A stretch of DNA of 13,608 nucleotides. It comes from CAYVDH01 sp964450355 (lineage in GTDB: Bacteria; Bacteroidota; Bacteroidia; NS11-12g; UBA955). The stretch covers positions 1 through 13,608 of the forward strand of contig CAYVDH010000089.1 of the NCBI GenBank assembly GCA_964450355.1, written 5' to 3'. The notes under the pieces are model-generated. The model was not told where the DNA came from. It saw only the letters and a program-made list of their open reading frames with translations, and ran no database searches. This document shows positions 1 through 7,306 of this stretch, one piece after another; positions within the stretch are counted from its first letter, which is position 1, and each line of letters begins with the position of its first letter. A program made the translations under genes and the position numbers.

Positions 1-28
1 CACATGTGTATAATTATTATCTGGAAAA

Positions 29-60
29 TTTAATAACAACTATAATTATCAATATCTTCG
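29..60 (+). promoter_or_regulatory. Weak candidate promoter for topoisomerase IV subunit B
   Basis: TATCTTCG at 53-60 matches the Bacteroidota -7 element TAnnTTTG with one mismatch. A TTTA at 29-32, 20 bp upstream, could serve as the -33 element (consensus TTTG). A transcript would start near position 64, leaving a leader of about 13 nt before the ATG at 77. This is a one-mismatch match in AT-rich DNA, so it is tentative. Confidence 0.35.
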
Positions 61-76
61 CTATTTTATTAAAAAC

Positions 77-1960
77 ATGGCAAAAGTAGAATCAAATTAT
101 TCTGAAGACAGCATAAAATCACTGGATTGGAAAGAGCATATAAGGTTAAGGCCAGGAATGTACATTGGTAAGCTTGGTGATGGAGCTAGTGCTGATGACG
201 GTATTTATGTACTTGTAAAAGAAATTATTGACAACAGCATTGACGAACACATGATGGGATTTGGTAAAAAAATTGAAGTTACTATCTCTGAAAACAAAGT
301 AATAGTTCGAGATTATGGAAGGGGAATTCCTTTGGGTAAAGTCATTGATTGTGTTAGTAAAATCAATACAGGGGGTAAATACGATAGTGGAGCTTTTCAA
401 AAATCAGTGGGTTTAAATGGTGTGGGTACAAAAGCAGTAAATGCTTTATCTTCATACTTTTGTGTTCAATCTTTTAGAGATGGTAGAACCAAAAAAGTAG
501 AATTTAGTAAAGGTGAAATTTTACAAGATTATAAAGAAAGCAAAACTGATGAAAAAGATGGAACAGTGATGATTTTTGAACCTGATAACAGTATTTTCAA
601 AAACTACAGGTTTATTCCTGAATTTCTAATTGAGCAAGTATGGAACTATGCTTTTTTGAATTCAGGATTAACTATTCAATTCAATGGTCAAAACTATTTA
701 TCCAAAAACGGTTTAAAAGATTTATTGGAGAGAAAAGTGGACACTGAAACCATTTTATACCCAATCATGCACTTCCGTGAAGAGGATTTTGAAGTAGCAA
801 TTACTCATGGTCACCAATATGGCGAGGAGTATTATTCTTTTGTTAATGGTCAATACACCACTCAGGGTGGTACTCACTTAGGAGCTTTTAAAGAAGCTGT
901 TGTTAAAACATTTAGAGAATTTTACAAAAAAGACTTTGATGCTAGCGATGTCAGAACTTCCATTTCAGCAGCAATTGCTGTTAGAGTTCAAGAACCTGTA
1001 TTTGAAAGTCAAACTAAAACTAAACTAGGAAGCACTGAAATTGCCCCAGGCGGACAAGGTATGAGATCTTTTGTTTCGGAAAACCTAATGAAAGTATTGG
1101 ATAATTACTTACATAAAAATCCAACAACTGCTGATGCTATTTTGAAAAAAATACTTCAAAACGAAAGAGAGAGAAAAGACATGGCTGGTGTAAGAAAATT
1201 AGCGCAACAAAGAGCTAAAAAAGCCAATTTACACAACAAAAAACTCAGAGATTGCAGGATGCATTTTACGGATCAAAAAGATGAAAAATTTGATACCACT
1301 ATATTCATCACTGAGGGTGATAGTGCAAGTGGTAGCATCACTAAAAGCCGAAATGTAGAAACCCAAGCTGTGTTTAGTTTAAGAGGTAAACCTTTGAATT
1401 GCTTTGGTTTAAAGAAAAAAGTAGTGTATGAAAATGAGGAATTTAATTTGCTTCAACATGCGCTTGATATTGAAGAAGGTTTGGATAATTTAAGATTTAA
1501 TAAAGTAGTCATAGCAACTGATGCTGATGTTGACGGCATGCACATTAGATTGTTATTAATGACCTTTTTCCTTCAATTTTTCCCAGACTTAGTTAGAAAT
1601 GGACATGTGTACATCCTTCAAACTCCACTATTTAGAGTAAGAAATAAAAAAGAAACCATTTATTGTTACAGCGATGAGGAAAGACAAAGAGCCATTGCCA
1701 AACTAGGGGTAAAACCTGAAATTACCCGATTCAAAGGATTAGGTGAAATCTCTCCTGATGAATTTGGTGGATTTATTGGAGAAGACATGAGACTAGAACC
1801 AATTATTTTGACAAAAGAAACCAGCATTGAAAAGTTATTAAAATATTACATGGGTAAAAACACTCCAGAAAGACAAGAGTTTATCATTGATAATTTATAC
1901 ATAGAAAAAGATTTAGCTCTTGAAATGGAAAAAAATGAACTTGTAGAAGAAGAGGCTTAA
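77..1960 (+). CDS. parE: DNA topoisomerase IV subunit B (ParE), type IIA topoisomerase ATPase subunit
   Basis: This is the ATPase and TOPRIM subunit of a cytoplasmic type IIA topoisomerase. With subunit A it uses ATP to pass one DNA duplex through another, chiefly to unlink daughter chromosomes. The 627 aa form a GHKL ATPase: N-box EIIDNSIDE at 49-57, DYGRGIP at 79-85, and the glycine-rich lid VGLNGVGTKAVNALS at 111-125. A transducer domain follows with the QTKTKLGS loop at 312-319, whose lysine contacts ATP. The TOPRIM domain has EGDSA from Glu413 and DADVDG with Asp482/484/486, the metal-binding acidic triad. RFKGLGE at 551-557 is the C-terminal hallmark. The length and the GLNGVG lid (GyrB usually has GLHGVG) favour ParE over GyrB. 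No subunit A gene follows; an ABC exporter does. The ATG at 77 gives the expected family N-terminus. Confidence 0.9.
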   Translation: MAKVESNYSEDSIKSLDWKEHIRLRPGMYIGKLGDGASADDGIYVLVKEIIDNSIDEHMMGFGKKIEVTISENKVIVRDYGRGIPLGKVIDCVSKINTGGKYDSGAFQKSVGLNGVGTKAVNALSSYFCVQSFRDGRTKKVEFSKGEILQDYKESKTDEKDGTVMIFEPDNSIFKNYRFIPEFLIEQVWNYAFLNSGLTIQFNGQNYLSKNGLKDLLERKVDTETILYPIMHFREEDFEVAITHGHQYGEEYYSFVNGQYTTQGGTHLGAFKEAVVKTFREFYKKDFDASDVRTSISAAIAVRVQEPVFESQTKTKLGSTEIAPGGQGMRSFVSENLMKVLDNYLHKNPTTADAILKKILQNERERKDMAGVRKLAQQRAKKANLHNKKLRDCRMHFTDQKDEKFDTTIFITEGDSASGSITKSRNVETQAVFSLRGKPLNCFGLKKKVVYENEEFNLLQHALDIEEGLDNLRFNKVVIATDADVDGMHIRLLLMTFFLQFFPDLVRNGHVYILQTPLFRVRNKKETIYCYSDEERQRAIAKLGVKPEITRFKGLGEISPDEFGGFIGEDMRLEPIILTKETSIEKLLKYYMGKNTPERQEFIIDNLYIEKDLALEMEKNELVEEEA

Positions 1961-1990
1961 TCTATTTTTTTATCATTTTAAGCTATTTTA

Positions 1991-2021
1991 TTTCAATTGT
2001 ATCAAAACAAAATTACATTTG
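1991..2021 (+). promoter_or_regulatory. Bacteroidota-type promoter of the first ABC exporter
   Basis: TACATTTG at 2014-2021 is an exact TAnnTTTG -7 element. TTTC at 1991-1994 sits 19 bp upstream and matches the -33 TTTG in three of four bases. The predicted transcription start is about 2025, only some 5 nt before the ATG at 2030, so the mRNA would be nearly leaderless. It also implies that this gene is transcribed separately from parE. Confidence 0.65.
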
Positions 2022-2029
2022 CTCACTGA

Positions 2030-3844
2030 ATGAAAGCCTTTAAAAGAGTACTAGCATTATTATGGCCACATAAGAAATACATAGGTTTAAATTTTGTATT
2101 TAACTTGATCCAAATTATTGCTGGCTTATTTACCATTACATTGGTCATGCCATTTTTAGACATCATGTTCAATGGTGGAGATAAAATTCAAGTCAGCGAC
2201 CATTCAAACTCTGCTTTCAACCAATTTTATTCTGATTTCATGGTTTGGTTCACACAAATGGTGCAAAGCGATAAACCAAAAGCTCTAGTATTAGTTAGCG
2301 TTACAATCATCATAGCATCGGTAGTTAAAAATGTAAGCCGTTATTTTGCTCTTTATTTTCTTGTCATTTTAAGATTAAAAAGTGTGAAAGTAATCAGAGA
2401 AAAAATATACAATAAATTATTGCGCTTACCTATCTCCTATTTCACTAATGAAAAAAAGGGAGATATCATTTCAAGAATGAGTAACGACATAAAGGAAGTT
2501 GAATGGAGCATGAACTCATCACTCGAAGCCTTGTACAAAGAACCTCTGATGATTTTATTTTATCTAGGCGCCTTGTTTTTTATCAATGCTAAATTAACCA
2601 TTTTTGTATTGGTGATGTTGCCAGTTGCCATTGGTTCAATTGCATTATTAGGAAAATCCATAAGAAGAAAATCAAAACGAAACAACGAAGGTCAAGCCAA
2701 TTTAATGTCCTTTTTAGAAGAAACCTTAGGTGGAATGAAAAGCATCAAAGCATTTGTTGTTGAATCGCACTTTTATCAACGATTTGTAGCATTAAATAAC
2801 AATTCTACGACTCTCAATATGAAAGTTAATCAAAGAGGAGACATGGCCTCGCCTATCAGTGAAATATTGGGTACAATTGTAGCAGCAACCATCTTATGGT
2901 ATGGTGGCAACATGGTATTAAAGGGTGAAATGTTTGCCTCTGTTTACATTGGGTATTTTGGAATTTTCAGCCAATTAATCCCCCCTTTTAAAGTGTTATC
3001 TCAAGCTTATCCTATGTTACAAAGAGGGTCTGCTAGCCTTGACAGATTTGATGAAATATTGAATGCAGATGAAAAAGTGATAGAAACAACCAATGCAAAA
3101 GAAATAAAACAATTAAATCATCAAATCGAATTTAAAAATGTATCATTTAGTTATGGCAATAAACCCGTATTAAATGGAATCAATTTTAGCATTAAAAAAG
3201 GCGAAAAAGTAGCTTTAGTTGGTAGTTCTGGCAGTGGAAAATCTACCATTGGCGATTTAATTCCACGTTTTCATGATATTCATGCTGGTGAATTATTAAT
3301 TGATGGAATTTCTATAAAAGATTACAAAATTTCTGAACTAAGAAATTTAATTGGTATAGTTTCGCAAGAACCAATTTTATTTAATGACTCAATAAAAAAC
3401 AACATTTTATTTGGCAGTATCAATTACTCTGATGAACAAGTGTTTCAAGCAGCAAAACTAGCCAATGCTTATGATTTTATCATGCAAATGGAGAATGGAT
3501 TTGATACCATGATAGGTGAAAGAGGAGGTAAGCTTAGCGGTGGTCAAAAACAAAGAATAGTCATTGCCAGAGCCTTGTTAAAAAATCCTGAAATTCTCAT
3601 TTTAGATGAAGCTACAAGTGCCTTAGACAATGAGAGTGAAAAGGTAGTTCAATCCGCCTTAGATTCTGTTGGCAAAGGAAGAACTACCATTGTTATTGCT
3701 CATAGATTATCTACCATCATTGATTCTGATCAAATCATCGTACTTGAAAATGGAATCATTGTTGAACAGGGAAGCCACCAAGAGCTTATAAATAAAAAAG
3801 GTGCTTATTACAAACTAACTCAAATATCTGGATCTTTAAGCTAA
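2030..3844 (+). CDS. ABC exporter, fused permease-ATPase half transporter (MsbA-like)
   Basis: This inner-membrane exporter half unit of 604 aa would work as a homodimer, flipping or exporting a lipid or hydrophobic compound with ATP. A six-helix type IV ABC transmembrane domain fills about residues 15-320, with helices near 18-40, 86-115, 169-186, 188-207, 277-296 and 303-320. The nucleotide-binding domain is complete: Walker A GSSGSGKST at 398-406, Q-loop Gln446, signature LSGGQ at 502-506, Walker B ILILDE with catalytic Glu527, D-loop SALD, and switch His558. The architecture is that of MsbA, the lipid A flippase, but the substrate cannot be read from sequence. It has its own predicted promoter and its last codons overlap the convergent carrier gene. 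A paralogue of the same design lies at 10483-12306. Confidence 0.93.
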   Translation: MKAFKRVLALLWPHKKYIGLNFVFNLIQIIAGLFTITLVMPFLDIMFNGGDKIQVSDHSNSAFNQFYSDFMVWFTQMVQSDKPKALVLVSVTIIIASVVKNVSRYFALYFLVILRLKSVKVIREKIYNKLLRLPISYFTNEKKGDIISRMSNDIKEVEWSMNSSLEALYKEPLMILFYLGALFFINAKLTIFVLVMLPVAIGSIALLGKSIRRKSKRNNEGQANLMSFLEETLGGMKSIKAFVVESHFYQRFVALNNNSTTLNMKVNQRGDMASPISEILGTIVAATILWYGGNMVLKGEMFASVYIGYFGIFSQLIPPFKVLSQAYPMLQRGSASLDRFDEILNADEKVIETTNAKEIKQLNHQIEFKNVSFSYGNKPVLNGINFSIKKGEKVALVGSSGSGKSTIGDLIPRFHDIHAGELLIDGISIKDYKISELRNLIGIVSQEPILFNDSIKNNILFGSINYSDEQVFQAAKLANAYDFIMQMENGFDTMIGERGGKLSGGQKQRIVIARALLKNPEILILDEATSALDNESEKVVQSALDSVGKGRTTIVIAHRLSTIIDSDQIIVLENGIIVEQGSHQELINKKGAYYKLTQISGSLS

Positions 3845-4747
3845 TTGTTTTGAATCTTTTCTATTGATTAAATAACCAAAAATTGCCGCAGTTATAAACA
3901 TGATTAAACTATAAATGGCTGGTGGAATACTCATAGCACTATTTGCCAATACATTCATCGCTATGTAAATAGCTAAAGTCCCATTGTGTATGCCAATTTC
4001 CATGCCTATAGCAATGGATTGTTTTTTATCAATTTTAAATAATTGTGGCACATAATATCCCATCAACATACTCATTAAATTGAATATCAATGCAGGAATT
4101 CCTACTTGTTGAAAATAATCAGCAATGTTTGCTTTTTCTTTCATCACTGCTGCTACAATGATTAATACTAAAAAAACTGCAGAAAGTATTTTTACTGGTT
4201 TATTTAATTTTTGAGAGATAGAAGGAGATTTTGCATTAATTAACATCCCAATAGAAACTGGAATTAAAACAATTAAAAACACTTCTATTATTTTTTTTAA
4301 TTGCATAGGTATTGCCATGTCAGCTTCCATAAAATAATTGACTGAGAAATTGACAATAAAAGGCAAAGTGAATAGAGTCAATAAACTATTAATTGCAGTT
4401 AAAGTGATATTCAATGCGACATCTCCTTTTGCTAGATGACTGTATAAATTAGCAGTAGGGCCACCCGGTGAAGCTGCTAACAACATTAATCCTACAGCTA
4501 AAACAGGGGGTAAGTTAAAAAGTTTGGCTATAAAAAAACAAATGATAGGCAAAATGATTACTTGACACAATAAACCAATAAAAACTGCCTTAGGATACAA
4601 CACTATCCTTTTAAAATCTGCTATAGTAAGCGAAAGTCCTAATCCCAGCATGATAACGGCTAAAGCAATAGGTAAAAAAACAGCAGTTAAAACACTAGCC
4701 TGTGGCACTGATGTATTCAATAAAATTTGAAATAATGTATTATTCAT
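3836..4747 (-). CDS. Bile acid:sodium symporter (BASS) family transporter
   Basis: This integral membrane carrier of 303 aa has about nine to ten hydrophobic segments, beginning near residues 21-42 and ending near 274-293, and no signal peptide. It belongs to the BASS family, whose members import bile acids, pantothenate, 2-keto acids and similar organic anions with sodium. Family marks are the broken-helix motif AASPGGPTAN at 91-100 followed by LAKGDVAL, and the second crossover motif MEIGIHNGT at 249-257. From memory of the bacterial ASBT structure, Asn100, Thr117 and Glu250 match sodium ligands, while Ala99, Asn113 and His254 replace Ser, Ser and Gln. The substrate is unknown. The ATG at 4747 is the only plausible start: the frame upstream contains no ATG before a stop at 4790-4792. 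The gene stands alone on its strand, with a probable promoter 95-100 nt upstream. Confidence 0.88.
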   Translation of the reverse strand: MNNTLFQILLNTSVPQASVLTAVFLPIALAVIMLGLGLSLTIADFKRIVLYPKAVFIGLLCQVIILPIICFFIAKLFNLPPVLAVGLMLLAASPGGPTANLYSHLAKGDVALNITLTAINSLLTLFTLPFIVNFSVNYFMEADMAIPMQLKKIIEVFLIVLIPVSIGMLINAKSPSISQKLNKPVKILSAVFLVLIIVAAVMKEKANIADYFQQVGIPALIFNLMSMLMGYYVPQLFKIDKKQSIAIGMEIGIHNGTLAIYIAMNVLANSAMSIPPAIYSLIMFITAAIFGYLINRKDSKQLA

Positions 4748-4845
4748 AGTTAATATTTTTATAAATTTATTTTTTATTTTAATATCGTATTAACCCTTTG
4801 GTCTTGGTTATTAAATACTCAAGTAAAATAAATTGATATGGTGTT
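4748..4845 (-). other. Long AT-rich leader of the BASS carrier gene
   Basis: If the promoter at 4846-4876 is right, about 95 nt of untranslated leader precede the carrier start. That is far longer than the 5-25 nt leaders predicted for the plus-strand genes here. It contains a short inverted repeat, TAACC at 4791-4795 and GGTTA at 4806-4810, with a 10 nt loop. There is no U-run after the stem on the minus strand, so it is not a classical terminator or attenuator. I recognise no riboswitch class. It is part of the 204 bp gap 4748-4951; in the remainder (4877-4951) I see no gene or hairpin. Confidence 0.35.
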
Positions 4846-4876
4846 CAAAAATATAAAATAAATATATATAACCAAT
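4846..4876 (-). promoter_or_regulatory. Bacteroidota-type promoter of the BASS carrier gene
   Basis: On the minus strand TATTTTTG (plus 4846-4853) is an exact TAnnTTTG -7 element. ATTG (plus 4873-4876) lies 19 bp upstream and matches the -33 TTTG in three of four bases. The predicted transcription start is about 4842. The surrounding DNA is very AT-rich, which raises the chance of a random match. Confidence 0.5.
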
Positions 4877-4951
4877 TTAATGGTGCATTTTTATATCATT
4901 TCAAAAAAAACGACACTCATATTTGGTTTAAAACTTTCCTTACTATTCCTA

Positions 4952-5650
4952 TTATTGTATAGCAAAAGCAATTCCTAATTTGATGTTTTTGTTTACAATT
5001 TTGGCATCTTTAAACCCATTTGCATCAAAAGTTTTGAAACTGATGTCCGGTTGTAAATTGACCCCTAATTTGCCTTTCAAAAACAAAAATGAAACATTGT
5101 TTTGTAAATATATCTGATTGCCATTCACCGCTTGCCCTGTTGCATCCGTAAACATAAAATCATATCCAATCAATGAATAATAAGATACCCAAGGTTTTAA
5201 TCTGATTTTAGTTCCTAACACTATGCCTGCATTAAATGCATCTATTACGTTTTTTACCTTTTTATCTGGCGAACTGAAAAAAGTGCGTGAATCTAAGTTC
5301 ACTCCTAATCCCATGCTGAATCCATCTCCTTTTTTTAAATTGATTCCATAAGTTGCAGTAAACACTGGCAAGTCCATGCCAAATACTTTGTTTGTATCAT
5401 TAAATACACCTGAGTCTTTGTTGCCATTTACCAGATACCTCACCAACCAAGTAGCATCCATTCTCATGAACTTGTCTTCATTAAAATTAATTAAATTAAA
5501 GGTCAAACCCGATGTGCTGATGTTATTCCCCCTTTGATTTATGGTTTCTGGAACTGCTCCTGCTTGTAAAAAATTCAAGGAAGTAATTTTCTCTTGTGCG
5601 AATATGTTGTTAGTTAATATTAACAACAAACCCATTAAGTATGATTTCAT
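4952..5650 (-). CDS. Secreted beta-barrel-like protein of unknown function
   Basis: I do not recognise a named family. From the ATG at 5650 the protein is 232 aa and opens with a clean signal peptide: MKSY, a leucine-rich core, then IFA-QE with predicted cleavage after Ala18. The frame continues 11 codons upstream to an ATG at 5683, but that would put a polar extension before the signal peptide, so 5650 is preferred. The mature part alternates polar and hydrophobic residues with glycine/asparagine turns, for example TATYGINLKKGD and KLGVNLQPDISF. It ends IKLGIAFAIQ, as in small outer-membrane beta barrels, though without a terminal aromatic residue. It follows the cysteine peptidase gene by 66 bp on the same strand and has its own candidate promoter. 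An outer-membrane location is inferred from composition only. Confidence 0.72.
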   Translation of the reverse strand: MKSYLMGLLLILTNNIFAQEKITSLNFLQAGAVPETINQRGNNISTSGLTFNLINFNEDKFMRMDATWLVRYLVNGNKDSGVFNDTNKVFGMDLPVFTATYGINLKKGDGFSMGLGVNLDSRTFFSSPDKKVKNVIDAFNAGIVLGTKIRLKPWVSYYSLIGYDFMFTDATGQAVNGNQIYLQNNVSFLFLKGKLGVNLQPDISFKTFDANGFKDAKIVNKNIKLGIAFAIQ

Positions 5651-5708
5651 ATTTCTAGTAGTAATTTGAAAACAAAACAACAAGAAAATACTTCTAAAAA
5701 GAATACTT

Positions 5709-5716
5709 CAAATGTA
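5709..5716 (-). promoter_or_regulatory. Candidate -7 element for the small beta-barrel gene
   Basis: On the minus strand this reads TACATTTG, an exact TAnnTTTG match lying directly after the stop codon of the upstream peptidase gene. The predicted start near 5705 leaves a leader of about 54 nt before the ATG at 5650. No good -33 element is seen at 19-20 bp; the nearest candidate, ATTG at 5734-5737, is 17 bp away. Confidence 0.45.
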
Positions 5717-7288
5717 TTAATTTTTAGAAACTTCAATGATCATAGCCACAGCGTTGTTGTCAGTAGCATCATTTGTATCAAAGGATATGGTTTGGTTCAC
5801 AATAAATTCAGGACTAATTAATTGATTGCCAAATACTGATTTTATTTTCTGTTCCAATGTGCCACTGGCTTTGCTTAAATTTTCTTTTGTTTTGTTGTAA
5901 TCCATTGGTTTTTTACTCACTACTATAACAAAATAATCTAAATTACCTTGTTCATCGGGCTGTAAACTGTAATCTTTGGGGAATAATCTTGTTCCCATGA
6001 TACCACAATAAGGTGAGTGTTTTTCAGTATATGGAAACAATCCTGCCACAGTGTTGTTGTTTTCTAAACCATAAACATAAGTATAACATTCAGCATCATT
6101 GGTCACTTGAATTTTAAATTTAGCTGTTCCTTTTTGTAAATTTTCTGAGGTTCTAAAACTCATGTTGCTTTGTTTAGTCAAAGGAATGATTTTATTGGTT
6201 GCTTTGTTTACCAATCCAAAACTCGCTTTCAAGTGGCTAGGAGAAAACTTAGGGTCGCTAGCATTTCCCATAGGATACAATCCATAAGCTTCTTTGTTAA
6301 AGTATTTAAAATCGTTGTATTTTACCCAACCTATACCGTTTTTGCCCCACTCAGAACCCCAACTGTTCATAATTTGAAATGCGCCACCAGCTTTGTAATC
6401 ATCGTAGCCAATAATGCACATGGCATGTCCACCAAATCCATTCATTTGATAATCCTCTTCTGTTGGTTCCCACACTTCGCGACCCATCATTTCTTGCATG
6501 AATGTGCCCCCTACCATCATGCCAATGGTAACAGGAGCTCCTTGAGCTAAGTTTTGTTTAATGGCTATTAAATCAATTTCTTCACTCTCAAATCCACTTT
6601 TATCTCCTTTAGTTAATCTTTGAAATCCTTTGATTCTGAAATTACCAGCTTTTTGTTTTAGGTTTTCTCCTGGCATTCTATCACATTCTTGGTCGTTGTA
6701 CTCAAAATCATTGTATGGAACAAGACCTTGATTCAACATTTTGTCCATGGCACGAGGAATGTAAGATCCTTGGCAACCATCCAATTTAATTTGATTGTAT
6801 AAAAATGCTGGACTAAATGCGGATTCAACACTAGGATTGTTGCCCATTTGCATGTTGTACATGATGCTTCGGGCGGCATAAGCATGGCTCCAAGCAACGC
6901 AACTCCCCTGTTGACCTTGATTCAATCGAGGAGGGCAAAATTTCTCTAAACTCACCCGTTCAGGCAACGTGTTTACCCCTAGTTCCAATGATTCAAACAC
7001 TTCAGTTTGGTCAAATTGTTTAGGATCCAAAGCTGCACCAGTGTTTAATGCATTTGAATTTTGTTGATTGGGCGTTAATGGAGTATTACAACCGCCTTTG
7101 AACAAATAAAAAGCACCTCCTACAATGGCTACAAGGATTAATAATTTGGGGTTTTTGCCAAATAATCCCAATAAAATGGGTAACAATTTAATTAAACCGC
7201 CACCGCCAGAATTGCCACCACCCCCACCTGGTCTTGGGTCTTGTTGTTCCTCTGGTGCGTCTTCGTCTCTAACTACTCTAATTGCCAT
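5717..7288 (-). CDS. Membrane-anchored C1 (papain-fold) cysteine peptidase with glycine-rich N-terminus
   Basis: This 523 aa protein carries a papain-family catalytic domain at about residues 105-340. The catalytic set is complete and in order: oxyanion Gln124, nucleophile Cys130 in GQQGSCVAWS, His288 in GGHAMCIIGYDD, and Asn308 in MNSWGSEWGKNG. It should hydrolyse peptide bonds; the target is unknown. The N-terminus is odd: an acidic stretch (residues 8-17), a proline/glycine-rich tract at 18-31, a hydrophobic stretch at 32-44, KNPK, and a short hydrophobic helix at 49-63. There is no cleavable signal peptide, so the enzyme is probably tethered to the inner membrane with the catalytic domain in the periplasm; that topology is inferred. 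There is no obvious papain-type propeptide. Residues 355-523 form an extra beta-rich domain that resembles DUF4384-type modules of bacterial peptidases (low certainty). The gene starts 18 bp after rpoN with no TAnnTTTG between, suggesting co-transcription. Confidence 0.88.
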   Translation of the reverse strand: MAIRVVRDEDAPEEQQDPRPGGGGGNSGGGGLIKLLPILLGLFGKNPKLLILVAIVGGAFYLFKGGCNTPLTPNQQNSNALNTGAALDPKQFDQTEVFESLELGVNTLPERVSLEKFCPPRLNQGQQGSCVAWSHAYAARSIMYNMQMGNNPSVESAFSPAFLYNQIKLDGCQGSYIPRAMDKMLNQGLVPYNDFEYNDQECDRMPGENLKQKAGNFRIKGFQRLTKGDKSGFESEEIDLIAIKQNLAQGAPVTIGMMVGGTFMQEMMGREVWEPTEEDYQMNGFGGHAMCIIGYDDYKAGGAFQIMNSWGSEWGKNGIGWVKYNDFKYFNKEAYGLYPMGNASDPKFSPSHLKASFGLVNKATNKIIPLTKQSNMSFRTSENLQKGTAKFKIQVTNDAECYTYVYGLENNNTVAGLFPYTEKHSPYCGIMGTRLFPKDYSLQPDEQGNLDYFVIVVSKKPMDYNKTKENLSKASGTLEQKIKSVFGNQLISPEFIVNQTISFDTNDATDNNAVAMIIEVSKN

Positions 7289-7306
7289 ATTGTATAATTT
7301 ATTTTT

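Noticed and set aside
1..8. Perfect palindrome CACATGTG at the window edge
   Set aside because: An isolated 8 bp palindrome with no partner copy or associated promoter is expected by chance.
146..400. Minus-strand open frame of 84 codons
   Set aside because: It is antisense to the conserved ATP-binding motifs of parE and shows no independent coding signal.
4702..4718. TGGCAC at 4703-4708, resembling a sigma-54 -24 element
   Set aside because: It lies inside the BASS gene and lacks a TTGC -12 element at the right spacing; I found no credible -24/-12 promoter in the gene-free gaps.
6170..6550. Plus-strand open frame of 126 codons
   Set aside because: It lies wholly inside the peptidase catalytic domain on the other strand, whose active-site motifs are intact, and its translation resembles no family.
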